Assembly: GCF_029227915.1 (NCBI RefSeq)
Contig: NC_079879.1
Location: 29,208,501 to 29,272,500, forward strand
Length of the DNA stretch: 64,000 bases
DNA from: Hydractinia symbiolongicarpus
Taxonomy: Eukaryota > Cnidaria > Hydrozoa > Anthoathecata > Hydractiniidae
Direction: 5' to 3'
Made by a program: the position numbers and the translations under genes. Below the pieces are notes generated by a model, which was given only the letters and a program-made list of their open reading frames with translations, was not told where the DNA came from and did not search any database. This document shows, piece after piece, positions 24,101 to 36,700 of the stretch. How positions within the stretch are numbered: position 1 is the first letter of the stretch; every line of letters starts with the position of its first letter.

Positions 24101-27100
24101 ACTTTCATTAAGCGTCTCATCAAAAATGAAAACATTTCTGAAAACTACAAGTCTCATGCGTTTTAGTGGTGAAAAAATAATTTAAAAATTCGTTCGGGAA
24201 TTGAGTTTACTCACTGGGTACTTTCCTTGTATACTTTTAACTATACGGGCCGAGTCCGGGATTTACGGGAAATCGCAGGTTTTCGTTTGCCGGCGATTAA
24301 ACTTCTTTTATTCAGCGTCTCATCAAAAATGAAAACATTTTTAAAAGCTACAAGTCTCATGGGATTTAGTGGTGAAATAATAATTTAAAAAATCGTTTCG
24401 GAAATGAGTTTACTCCCTGGGTACTTTCTTTGTATACTTTTGACTATACGGGCCGAGTCCGGGATTTACGGGAAATCGCAGGTTTTCGTTTGCCGGCGAT
24501 TAAACTTCTTTTACTCAGCGTCTCATCAAATATGAAAACATTTTTGAAAACTACAAGTCTCATGCGTTTTAGTGGTGAAAAAATAATTTAAAAAATCGTT
24601 CGGGAAATGAGTTTACTCACTGGGTACTTTCCTTGTATACTTTTGACTATACGGGCCGAGTCCGGGATTTACGGGAAATCGCGGGTTTTCGTTTGCCGGC
24701 AATTAAACATCTTTTATTCAGCGTCTCATCAAAAATGAAAACATTTGTTAAAACTACAAGTCTCATGCGTTTTAGTGGTGAAAAAATAATTTAAAAAATC
24801 GTTCGGGAAATGAGTTTACACCCTGGGTACTTTCTTTGTATACTTTTGACTATAAGGGCCGAGTCCGGGATTTACGGGAAATCGCAGGTTTTCGTTTGCC
24901 GGCGATTAAACTTCTTTTATTCAGCGTCTCATCAAAAATGAAAACATTTTTGAAAACTACAAGTCTCATGCGTTTTAGTGGTGAAAAAATAATTTAAAAA
25001 ATCGTTCGGGAAATGAGTTTACACCCTGGGTACTTTCTTTGTATACTTTTGACTATAAGGGCCGAGTCCGGGATTTAAGGGAAATCGTAGGTTTTCGTTT
25101 GCCGGCGATTAAACTTCTTTTATTCAGCGTCTCATCAAAAATGAAAACATTTTTAAAAACTACAAGTCTCATGCGTTTTAGTGGTGAAATAATAATTTAA
25201 AAAATCGTTCGGGAAATGAGTTTACTCCCTGGGTACTTTCTTTGTATATTTTTGACTATAAGGGCCGAGTCCGGGATTTACGGGAAATCGCAGGTTTTCG
25301 TTTGCCGGCGATTAAACTTCTTTTATTCAGCGTCTCATAAAAAATGAAAACATTTTTAAAAACTACAAGTCTCGTGCGTTTTAGTGGTGAAATAATAATT
25401 TAAAAAATCGTTCGGGAAATGAGTTTACTCCCTGGGTACTTTCTTTGTATACTTTTGACTATACGGGCCGAGTCCAGGATTTACGGGAAATCGCAGGTTT
25501 TCGTTTGCCGGCAATTAAACTTCTTTTATTCAGCGTCTCATCAAAAATGAAAACATTTTTGAAAACTGCAAATCTCATGCGTTTTAGTGGTGAAAAAATA
25601 ATTTAAAAAATCGTTCGGGAAATGAGTTTACTCCCTGGGTACTTTCTTTGTATACTTTTGACTATGCGGACCGAGTCCGGGATTTACGGGAAATCGCGGG
25701 TTTTCGTTTGCCGGCGATTAAACCAGTTTCATTAAGCGTCTCATCAAAAAGGAAAACATTTCTGAAAACTACAAGCCTCATGCGTTTTAGTGGTGAAAAA
25801 ATAATTTAAAAATTCGTTCGGGAATTGAGTTTACTCACTGGGTACTTTCCTTGTATACTTTTAACTATACGGGCCGAGTCCGGGATTTACGGGAAATCGC
25901 AGGTTTTCGTTTGCCAGCGATTAAACTTCTTTTATTCAGCGTCTCATCAAAAATGAAAACATTTTTAAAAGCTACAAGTCTCATGGGCTTTAGTGGTGAA
26001 ATAATAATTTAAAAAATCGTTTGGGAAATGAGTTTACTCCCTGGGTACTTTCTTTGTATACTTTTGACTATACGGGCCGAGTCCGGGATTTACGGGAAAT
26101 AGCAGGTTTTCGTTTGCCGGCGATTAAACTTCTTTTAATCAGCGTCTCATCAAAAATGAAAACATTTTTGAAAACTACAAGTCTCATGCGTTTTAGTGGT
26201 GAAAAAATAATTTAAAAAATCGTTCGGGAAATGAGTTTACTCACTGGGTACTTTCCTTGTATACTTTTGACTATACGGGCCGAGTCCGGGATTTACGGGA
26301 AATCGCGGGTTTTCGTTTGCCGGCAATTAAACATCTTTTATTCAGCGTCTCATCAAAAATGAAAACATTTGTTAAAACTACAAGTCTCATGCGTTTTAGT
26401 GGTGAAAAAATAATTTAAAAAATCGTTCGGAAAATGAGTTTACACCCTGGGTACTTTCTTTGTATACTTTTGACTATAAGGGCCGAGTCCGGGATTTACG
26501 GGAAATCGCAGGTTTTCGTTTGCCGGCGATTAAACTTCTTTTATTCAGTGTCTCATCAAAAATGAAAACATTTTTGAAAACTACAAGTCTCATGCGTTTT
26601 AGTGGTGAAAAAATAATTTAAAAAATCGTTCGGGAAATGAGTTTACACCCTGGGTACTTTCTTTGTATACTTTTGACTATAAGGGCCGAGTCCGGGATTT
26701 ACGGGAAATCGCAGGTTTTTTGTTTGCCGGTGATTAAACTTCTTTTATTCAGCGTCTCATCAAAAATGAAAACATTTTTAAAAACTACAAGTCTCATGCG
26801 TTTTAGTGGTGAAATAATAATTTAAAAAATCGTTCGGGAAATGAGTTTACTCCCTGGGTACTTTCTTTGTATATTTTTGACTATAAGGGCCGAGTCCGGG
26901 ATTTACGGGAAATTGCAGGTTTTCGTTTGCCGGCGATTAAACTTTTTTTATTCAGCGTCTCATCAAAAATGAAAACATTTTTAAAAACTACAAGTCTCAT
27001 GCGTTTTAGTGGTGAAATAATAATTTAAAAAATCGTTCGGGAAATGAGTTTACTCCCTGGGTACTTTCTTTGTATACTTTTGACTATACGGGCCGAGTCC

Positions 27101-30075
27101 AGGATTTACGGGAAATCGCAGGTTTTCGTTTGCCGGCAATTAAACTTCTTTTATTCAGCGTCTCATCAAAAATGAAAACATTTTGAAAACTGCAAATCTC
27201 ATGCGTTTTAGTGGTGAAAAAATAATTTAAAAAATCGTTCGGGAAATGAGTTTACTCCCTGGGTACTTTCTTTGTATACTTTTGACTATGCGCGCCGAGT
27301 CCGGGATTTACGGGAAATCGCGGGTTTTCGTTTGCCGGCGATTAAACCACTTTCATTAAGCGTCTCATCAAAAATGAAAACATTTCTAAAAACTACAAGT
27401 CTCATGCGTTTTAGTGGTGAAAAAATAATTTAAAAATTCGTTCGGGAATTGAGTTTACTCACTGGGTACTTTCCTTGTATACTTTTAACTATACGGGCCG
27501 AGTCCGGGATTTACAGGAAATCGCAGGTTTTCGTTTGCCGGCGATTAAACTTCTTTTATTCAGCGTCTCATCAAAAATGAAAACATTTTTAAAAGCTACA
27601 AGTCTCATGGGCTTTAGTGGTGAAATAATAATTTAAAAAATCGTTTGGGAAATGAGTTTACTCACTGGGTACTTTCCTTGTATACTTTTGACTATACGGG
27701 CCGAGTCCGGGATTTACGGGAAATCGCGGGTTTTCGTTTGCCGGCAATTAAACATCTTTTATTCAGCGTCTCATCCAAAATGAAAACATTTTTAAAAACT
27801 ACAAGTCTCATGGGCTTTAGTGGTGAAATAATAATTTAAAAAATCGTTCGGGAAATGAGTTTACTCCCTGGGTACTTTCTTTGTATACTTTTGACTATAC
27901 GGGCCGAGTCCAGGATTTACGGGAAATCGCAGGTTTTCGTTTGCCGGCAATTAAACTTCTTTTATTCAGCGTCTCATCAAAAATGAAAACATTTTTGAAA
28001 ACTGCAAATCTCATGTGTTTTAGTGGTGAAAAAATAATTTAAAAATTCGTTCGGGAATTGAGTTTACTCACTGGGTACTTTCCTTGTATACTTTTAACTA
28101 TACGGGCCGAGTCCGGGATTTACGGGAAATCGCAGGTTTTCGTTTGCCGGCGATTAAACTTCTTTTATTCAGCGTCTCATCAAAAATGAAAACATTTTTA
28201 AAAGCTACAAGTCTCATGGGATTTAGTGGTGAAATAATAATTTAAAAAATCGTTTCGGAAATGAGTTTACTCCCTGGGTACTTTCTTTGTATACTTTTGA
28301 CTATACGGGCCGAGTCCGGGATTTACGGGAAATCGCAGGTTTTCGTTTGCCGGCGATTAAACTTCTTTTACTCAGCGTCTCATCAAAAATGAAAACATTT
28401 TTGAAAACTACAAGTCTCATGCGTTTTAGTGGTGAAAAAATAATTTAAAAAATCGTTCGGGAAATGAGTTTACTCACTGGGTACTTTCCTTGTATACTTT
28501 TGACTATACGGGCCGAGTCCGGGATTTACGGGAAATCGCGGGTTTTCGTTTGCCGGCAATTAAACATCTTTTATTCAGCGTCTCATCAAAAATGAAAACA
28601 TTTGTTAAAACTACAAGTCTCATGCGTTTTAGTGGTGAAAAAATAATTTAAAAAATCGTTCGGGAAATGAGTTTACACCCTGGGTACTTTCTTTGTATAT
28701 TTTTGACTATAAGGGCCGAGTCCGGGATTTACGGGAAATCGCAGGTTTTCGTTTGCCGGCGATTAAACTTCTTTTATTCAGCGTCTCATCAAAAATGAAA
28801 ACATTTTTGAAAACTACAAGTCTCATGCGTTTTAGTGGTGAAAAAATAATTTAAAAAATCGTTCGGGAAATGAGTTTACACCCTGGGTACTTTCTTTGTA
28901 TACTTTTGACTATAAGGGCCGAGTCCGGGATTTAAGGGAAATCGTAGGTTTTCGTTTGCCGGCGATTAAACTTCTTTTATTCAGCGTCTCATCAAAAATG
29001 AAAACATTTTTAAAAACTACAAGTCTCATGCGTTTTAGTGGTGAAATAATAATTTAAAAAATCGTTCGGGAAATGAGTTTACTCCCTGGGTACTTTCTTT
29101 GTATATTTTTGACTATAAGGGCCGAGTCCGGGATTTACGGGAAATCGCAGGTTTTCGTTTGCGGGCGATTAAACTTCTTTTATTCAGCGTCTCATAAAAA
29201 ATGAAAACATTTTTAAAAACTACAAGTCTCGTGCGTTTTAGTGGTGAAATAATAATTTAAAAAATCGTTCGGGAAATGAGTTTACTCCCTGGGTACTTTC
29301 TTTGTATACTTTTGACTATACGGGCCGAGTCCAGGATTTACGGGAAATCGCAGGTTTTCGTTTGCCGGCAATTAAACTTCTTTTATTCAGCGTCTCATCA
29401 AAAATGAAAACATTTTTAAAAACTGCAAATCTCATGCGTTTTAGTGGTGAAAAAATAATTTAAAAAATCGTTCGGGAAATGAGTTTACTCCCTGGGTACT
29501 TTCTTTGTATACTTTTGACTATGCGGGCCGAGTCCGGGATTTACGGGAAATCGCGGGTTTTCGTTTGCCGGCGATTAAACCAGTTTCATTAAGCGTCTCA
29601 TCAAAAATGAAAACATTTCTGAAAACTACAAGCCTCATGCGTTTTAGTGGTGAAAAAATAATTTAAAAATTCGTTCGGGAATTGAGTTTACTCACTGGGT
29701 ACTTTCCTTGTATACTTTTAACTATACGGGCCGAGTCCGGGATTTACGGGAAATCGCAGGTTTTCGTTTGCCAGCGATTAAACTTCTTTTATTCAGCGTC
29801 TCATCAAAAATGAAAACATTTTTAAAAGCTACAAGTCTCATGGGCTTTAGTGGTGAAATAATAATTTAAAAAATCGTTTGGGAAATGAGTTTACTCCCTG
29901 GGTACTTTCTTTGTATACTTTTGACTATACGGGCCGAGTCCGGGATTTACGGGAAATAGCAGGTTTTCGTTTGCCGGCGATTAAACTTCTTTTAATCAGC
30001 GTCTCATCAAAAATGAAAACATTTTTGAAAACTACAAGTCTCATGCGTTTTAGTGGTGAAAAAATAATTTAAAAA
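21145..30075 (+). repeat. Compound 17-monomer segmental duplication with one monomer deleted
   Basis: The right-hand block 26625-30075 is built from two stretches copied from the left. Stretch 26625-28045 matches 21145-22565 at offset 5480. It includes the 204-bp unit with the run GCAGGTTTTTTG (near 21232 and 26712) and the one-T deletion in ACATTTTGAAAAC. Stretch 28046-30075 matches 24189-26218 at offset 3857 (19 x 203). It includes ATTTAAGGGAAATCGTAGG (near 25073 and 28930), CTCATAAAAAATG and CTCGTGCG in the A unit, CCAGTTTCATT in C and TTTTAATCAG in E. At 28046 a B unit with CATGTG is followed directly by D, while both left copies have an intervening C. Confidence 0.88.
21552..24391 (+). 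repeat. Tandem 7-monomer HOR duplication (2 x 1420 bp)
   Basis: Copies 21552-22971 and 22972-24391 read B-C-D-F'-B-C-D. The leading B unit in each lacks one T (ACATTTTGAAAACTGC at about 21699 and 23119), so each copy is 1420 bp rather than 1421. Shared private marks are CATGTGTTTT in the second B (near 22533 and 23953), ACGGTAAATCG in the second C (near 22643 and 24063) and ATTTACAGGAAATC in the first D. Single-copy differences include GGGCGGAGTCC near 23842 and ACGAGAAATC near 23250 in the right copy. Confidence 0.88.
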
Positions 30076-31293
30076 ATCGTTCGGGAAATGAGTTAACTCA
30101 CTGGGTACTTTCCTTGTAAACTTTTGACTATACGGGCCGAGTCCGGGATTTACGGGAAATCGCGGGTTTTCGTTTGCCGGCAATTAAACATCTTTTATTC
30201 AGCGTCTCATCCAAAATGAAAACATTTTTAAAAACTACAAATCTCATGGGCTTTAGTGGTGAAATAATAATTTAAAAAATCGTTCGGGAAATGAGTTTAC
30301 TCCCTGGGTACTTTCTTTGTATACTTTTGACTATACGGGCCGAGTCCAGGATTTACGGGAAATCGCAGGTTTTCGTTTGCCGGCAATTAAACTTCTTTTA
30401 TTCAGCGTCTCATCAAAAATGAAAACATTTTTGAAAACTGCAAATCTCATGCGTTTTAGTGGTGAAAAAATAATTTAAAAAATCGTTCGGGAAATGAGTT
30501 TACTCCCTGGGTACTTTCTTTGTATACTTTTCACTATGCGGGCCGAGTCCGGGATTTACGGGAAATCCCGGGTTTTCGTTTGCCGGCGATTAAACCACTT
30601 TCATTAAGCGTCTCATCAAAAATGAAAACATTTCTGAAAACTACAAGTCTCATACGTTTTAGTGGTGAAAAAATAATTTAAAAATTCGTTCGGGAAATGA
30701 GTTTACTCACTGGGTACTTTCCTTGTATACTTTTAACTATACCGGCCGAGTCCGGGATTTACAAGAAATCGCAGGTTTTCGTTTGCCGGCGATTAAACTT
30801 CTTTTATTCAGCGTCTCATCAAAAATGAAAACATTTTTAAAAACTACAAGTCTCATGGGCTTTAGTGGTGAAATAATAATTTATAAAATCGTTTGGGAAA
30901 TGAGTTTACTCCCTGGGTACTTTCTTTGTATACTTTTGAGTATACGGGCCGAGTCCGGGATTTACGGGAAATCGCAGGTTTTCGTTTGCCGGCGATTAAA
31001 CTTCTTTTATTCAGCGTCTCATCAAAAATGAAAACATTTTTGAAAACTACAAGTCTCATGCGTTTTAGTGGTGAAAAAATAACTTAAAAAATCGTTCGGG
31101 AAATGAGTTTACACCCTGGGTACTTTCTTTGTATACTTTTGACTATAAGGGCCGAGTCCGGGATTTACGGGAAATCGCAGGTTTTCGTTTGCCGGCGATT
31201 AAACTTCTTTTATTCAGCGTCTCATCAAAAATGAAAACACTTTTAAAAACTACAAGTCTCATGCGTTTTAGTGGTGAAAAAATAATTTAAAAA
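30076..31293 (+). repeat. Transition zone between subfamily I and the J-containing arrays
   Basis: Six units, 30076-31293, still recognisable as F', B, C, D-like, L and H-like but carrying private changes: GAGTTAACTC and GTAAACTTTT in the first, CTTTTCACTATG and AAATCCCGGG in the C unit, CTATACCGGCC and ACAAGAAATC in the D-like unit. The unit at 30888 is the first of the L type, with TTGAGTATACGG. The TAA that closes the forward frame of most units is altered here to ATTTATAAAATCG near 30880, so an open frame runs into the next unit; I treat that as neutral change in a non-coding repeat. Confidence 0.75.
30928..30945. repeat. Dyad 2: 7-bp inverted repeat created in L-type monomers
   Basis: GTATACT (30928-30934), TTTG (30935-30938), AGTATAC (30939-30945) is a perfect 7-bp inverted repeat with a 4-base loop. 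In ordinary units the second arm reads ACTATAC, leaving only a 5-bp GTATA/TATAC pairing, so one C-to-G change completes the dyad. L units with it start at 30888, 37381, 38396, 38802, 49758, 51382, 60720, 61126, 62141 and 63765. Two more (60517, 63562) read GAGCATAC with one mismatch. Confidence 0.8.
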
Positions 31294-33727
31294 TTCGTTC
31301 GGGAAATAAGTTTACTCACTGGGTACTTTCCTTGTATACTTTTGACTATACGGGCCGAGTCCGGGATTTACGGGAAATCGCGGGTTTTCGTTTGCCGGCG
31401 ATTAAACTTCTTTTATTCAGCGTCTCATCAAAAATAAAAACATTTTTGAAAACTACAAGTCCATGCGTTTTAGTGGTGAAAAAATAATTTAAAAAATCGT
31501 TCGGGAAATGAGTTTACTCCCTGGGTACTTTCTTTGTATACTTTTGACTATACGGGCCAAGCCCGGGATTTACGGGAAATCGCGGGTTTTCGTTTGCCGG
31601 CGATTAAACTTCTTTTATTCAGCGTCTCATCAAAAATGAAAACATTTTTAAAAACTACAAGTCTTATGCGTTTTAGTGGTGAAAAAATAATTTAAAATAT
31701 CTTTCTGGAAATGAGTTTACTCACAGGGTACTTTTTTTGTATACATTCGACTATACGGGCCAAGCCCGGGATTTACGGGAAATCGCGGGTTTTCGTTTGC
31801 CGGCGATTAAACCTCTTTCATTAAGCGTCTCATCAAAAATGAAAACACTTTTAAAAACTACAAGTCTCATGCGTTTTAGTGGTGAAAAAATAATTTAAAA
31901 ATTCGTTCGGGAAATAAGTTTACTCACTGGGTACTTTCCTTGTATACTTTTGACTATACGGGCCGAGTCCGGAATTTACGGGAAGTCGCAGGTTTTCGTT
32001 TGCTGGCGATTAAACTTCTTATATTCAGCGTCTCATCAAAAATGAAAACATTTTTGAAAACTACAAGTCTCATGCGTTTTAGTGGTGAAAAAATAATTTA
32101 AAAAATCGTTCGGGACATGAGTTTACTCCCTGGGTACTTTCTTTGTATACTTTTGACTATACGGGCCAAGCCCGGGATTTACGGGAAATCGCGGGTTTTC
32201 GTTTACCGGCGATTAAACTTCTTTTATTCAGCGTCTCATCAAAAATGAAAACATTTTTAAAAACTACAAGTCTTATGCGTTTTAGTGGTGAAAAAATAAT
32301 TTAAAATATCTTTCTGGAAATGAGTTTACTCACAGGGTACTTTCTTTGTATACATTCGACTATACGGGCCAAGCCCGGGATTTACGGGAAATCACGGGTT
32401 TTCGTTTGCCGGCGATTAAACCTCTTTCATTAAGCGTCTCATCAAAAATGAAAACATTTTTGAAAACTACAAGTCTCATGCGTTTTAGTGGTGAAAAAAA
32501 ATTTTAAAAAATCGTTCGGGAAATGAGTTTACTCCCTGGGTACTTTCTTTGTATACATTCGACTATACGGGCCAAGCCCCGGATTTACGGGAAAACGCGG
32601 GATTTCGTTTGCCGGCGATTAAACCTCTTTCATTAAGCGTCTCATCAAAAAGGAAAACATTTTTGAAAACTACAAGTCTCATGCGTTTTAGTGGTGAAAA
32701 AATAATTTAAAAAATCGTTCGGGAAATGAGTTTACTCCCTGGGTACTTTCTTTGTATATTTTTGACTATACGAGCCGAGTCCGGGATTTACGCGAAATCG
32801 CGGATTTTTGTTTGCCGGCGATTAAACTTCTTTTATTCAGCGTCTCATCAAAAATGAAAACATTTTTGAAAACTACAAGTCTCATGCGTTTTAGTGGTGA
32901 AAAGATAATTTAAAAAATCGTTTTGGAAATGGGTTTACTCACAGGGTACTTTCTTTGTATACATTCGACTATACGGGCCAAGCCCGGGATTTACGGGAAA
33001 TCGCGGGTTTTCGTTTACCGGCGATTAAACTTCTTTTATTCAGCGTCTCATCAAAAATGAAAACATTTTTAAAAACTACAAGTCTTATGCGTTTTAGTGG
33101 TGAAAAAATAATTTAAAATATCTTTCTGGAAATGAGTTTACTCACACGGTACTTTCTTTGTATGCATTCGACTATACGGGCCAAGCCCGGGATTTACGGG
33201 AAATCGCGGGTTTTCGTTTGCCGGCGATTAAACCTCTTTCATTAAGCGTATCATCAAAAATGAAAACATTTTTGAAAACTACAAGTCTCATGCGTTTTAG
33301 TGGTGAAAAAAAATTTAAAAAATCGTTCGGGAAATGAGTTTACTCCCTGGGTACTTTCTTTGTATACATTCGACTATACGGGCCAAGCCCCGGATTTACG
33401 GGAAAACGCGGGATTTCGTTTGCCGGCGATTAAACCTCTTTCATTAAGCGTCTCATCAAAAAGGAAAACATTTTTGAAAACTACAAGTCTCATGCGTTTT
33501 AGTGGTGAAAAGATAATTTAAAAAATCGTTCGGGAAATGAGTTTACTCCCTGGGTACTTTCTTTGTATATTTTTGACTATACGAGCCGAGTCCGGGATTT
33601 ACGCGAAATCGCGGATTTTTGTTTGCCGGCGATTAAACTTCTTTTATTCAGCGTCTCATCAAAAATGAAAACATTTTTGAAAACTACAAGTCTCATGCGT
33701 TTTAGTGGTGAAAAGATAATTTAAAAA
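31294..33727 (+). repeat. J-family trimer and tetramer HOR copies
   Basis: Units 31294-31901 and 31902-32510 form a tandem trimer of an N-like unit, a unit with CCAAGCCCGGG, and a unit beginning ATCTTTCTGG with GTATACATTCGAC. The first copy lacks one base in CAAGTCCATGCG (near 31457). Overlapping this, 32105-32916 and 32917-33727 form a tandem tetramer. Its members carry TTTACCGGCG (32105, 32917), ATCTTTCTGG (32308, 33120), CCAAGCCCCGG with GAAAACGCGGG and CAAAAAGGAAAAC (32511, 33322), and ATACGAGCC with ACGCGAAATC (32714, 33525). J-family units share CGACTATACGGGCCAAGCCC, distinct from the GAGTCC of subfamily I. Confidence 0.82.
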
Positions 33728-36700
33728 ATCGTTTTGGAAATGGGTTTACTCACAGGGTACTTTCTTTGTATACATTCGACTATACGGGCCAAGCCCGGAA
33801 TTTACGGGAAATCGCGGGTTTTCGTTTGCCGGCGATTAAACCACTTTTATTAAGCGTATCATCAAAAATGAAAACATTTCTGAAAACTACAAGTCTCATG
33901 CGTTTTAGTGGTGAAAAAATAATTTAAAAAATCGTTCGGGAAATGAGTTTACACCCCGGGTACTTTATTTGTATACTTTTGACTATACGGGCCGAGTCCG
34001 GGAATTACGGGAAATTGCGGATTTTTGTTTGCCGGCGATTAAACTTCTTTTATTCAGCGTCTCATCAAAAATGAAAACATTTATGAAAACTACAATTCTC
34101 ATGCGTTTTAGTGGTGAAAAAATAGTTTAAAAAATCGTTCGGGAAATGAGTTTACTCCCTGGGTACTTTCTTTGTATACTTTTGACTATACGGGCCGAGT
34201 CCGGGATTTACGGGAAGTCGCGGGTTTTCGTTTGCCGGCGATTAAACTTCTTTTATTCAGCGTCTCATCAAAAATGAAAACATTTTTAAAAACTACAAGT
34301 CTCATGGGCTTTAGTGGTGAAAAAATAATTTAAAAAATCGTTCGGGAAATGAGTTTACTCCCTGGGTACTTTCTTTGTATACTTTTGACTATACGGGCCG
34401 AGTCTGGGACTTACGGGAAATCGCGGATTTTTGTTAGCCGGCGATTAAACGTCTTTTATTCAGCGTCTCATCAAAAATGAAAACATTTTTAAAAACTACA
34501 AGTCTCATGCGTTTTAGTGGTGAAAAGATAATTTAAAAAATCGTTTTGGAAATGGTTTTACTCACAGGGTACTTTCTTTGTATACATTCGACTATACGGG
34601 CCAAGCCGGGATTTACGGGAAATCGCGGGTTTTCGTTTGCCGGCGGTTAAATCACTTTCATTAAGCGTCTCATCAAAAATGAAAACATTTCTGAAAACTA
34701 CAAGTCTCATGCGTTTTAGTGGTGAAAAAATAATTTAAAAAATCGCTCGGGAAATTAGTTTACACACCGGGTACTTTCTTTGTATACTTTTGACTATACG
34801 GGCCGAGTCCGGGATTTACGGGAAATCGCAGGTTTTCGTTTGCCGGCGATTTAACTTCTTTTATTCAGCGTCTCATCAAAAATGAAAACATTTTCGAAAA
34901 CTACAAGTTTCATGCGTTTTAGTGGTGAAAAAATAATTTAAAAAATCGTTCGGGAAATGAGTTTACTATCTGGGTACTTTCTTTGTATACTTTTGACTAT
35001 ACGGGCCGAGTCCGGGATTTACGGGAAGTCGCGGGTTTTCGTTTGCCGGCGATTAAACTTCTTTTATTCAGCGTCTCATCAAAAATGAAAACATTTTTAA
35101 AAACTACAAGTCTCATGGGCTTTAGTGGTGAAATAATAATTTAAAAAATCGTTCGGGAAATGAGTTTACACCCTGGGTACTTTCTTTGTATACTTTTGAC
35201 TATACGGGCCGAGTCCAGGATTTACAGGAAATTGCAGGTTTTCGTTTGCCGGCGATTAAACTTCTTTTATTCAGCGTCTCATCAAAAATAAAAACATTTT
35301 TAAAAACTACAAGTCTCATGGGCTTTAGTGGTGAAATAATAATTTAAAAAATCGTTCGGGAAATGAGTTTACACCCTGGGTACTTTCTTTGTATACTTTT
35401 GACTATACGGGCCGAGTCCAGGATTTACGGGAAATTGCAGGTTTTCGTTTGCCGGCGATTAAACTTCTTTTATTCAGCGTCTCATCAAAAATAAAAACAT
35501 TTTTGAAAACTACAAGTCTCATGGGCTTTAGTGGTGAAATAGTAATTTGAAAAATCGTTCGGGAAATGAGTTTACACCCCGGGTACTTTCTTTGTATACT
35601 TTAGACTATACGGGCCGAGTCCGGGATTTACGGGAAATCGCAGGTTTTCGTTTGCCGGCGATTTAACTTCTTTTATTCAGCGTCTCATCAAAAATGAAAA
35701 CATTTTCGAAAACTACAAGTCTCATGCGTTTTAGTGGTGAAAAAATAATTTAAAAAATCGTTCGGGAAATGAGTTTACTATCTGGGTACTTTCTTTGTAT
35801 ACTTTTGACTATACGGGCCGAGTCCGGGATTTACGGGAAGTCGCGGGTTTTCGTTTGCCGGCGATTAAACTTCTTTTATTCAGCGTCTCATCAAAAATGA
35901 AAACATTTTTAAAAACTACAAGTCTCATGGGCTTTAGTGGTGAAATAATAATTTAAAAAATCGTTCGGGAAATGAGTTTACACCCTGGGTACTTTCTTTG
36001 TATACTTTTGACTATACGGGCCGAGTCCAGGATTTACAGGAAATTGCAGGTTTTCGTTTGCCGGCGATTAAACTTCTTTTATTCAGCGTCTCATCAAAAA
36101 TAAAAACATTTTTAAAAACTACAAGTCTCATGGGCTTTAGTGGTGAAATAATAATTTAAAAAATCGTTCGGGAAATGAGTTTACACCCTGGGTACTTTCT
36201 TTGTATACTTTTGACTATACGGGCCGAGTCCAGGATTTACGGGAAATTGCAGGTTTTCGTTTGCCGGCGATTAAACTTCTTTTATTCAGCGTCTCATCAA
36301 AAATAAAAACATTTTTGAAAACTACAAGTCTCATGCGTTTTAGTGGTGAAAAAATAATTTAAAAAATCGTTCGGGAAATGAGTTTACTCCCTGGGTACTT
36401 TCTTTGTACACTTTTGACTATGCGGGCCGAGTCCGGGATTTACGGGAAATCGCGGGTTTTCGTTTGCCGGCTATTAAACGACTTTCATTAAGCGTCTCAT
36501 CAAAAATGAAAACATTTTTAAAAACTACAAGTCTCATGGGCTTTAGTGGTGAAATATTAATTTAAAATATCGTTTGGGAAATGAGTTTACTCCCTGGGTA
36601 CTTTCCTTGTATACTTTTAACTATACGGGCCGAGACCGGGATTTACGGGAAATCGCGGGTTTTCGTTTGCCGGCGATTAAACATCTTTTATTCAGCGTTT

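Noticed and set aside
30928-30945. Bacterial-type promoter or rho-independent terminator from the hairpin and nearby T-rich tract
   Set aside because: The hairpin is short and AT-rich and is not followed by a T run. The setting is a eukaryotic-type satellite with no genes to regulate.
31746-31759. A CENP-B-box-like motif in J units (TTCG, ACTATA, CGGG)
   Set aside because: The essential CENP-B core needs seven bases between TTCG and CGGG with an A at the fifth; here there are six and the fifth is T. The TTCG of TTTTCGTTTGCCGGCG also fails to match. I do not call a CENP-B box.
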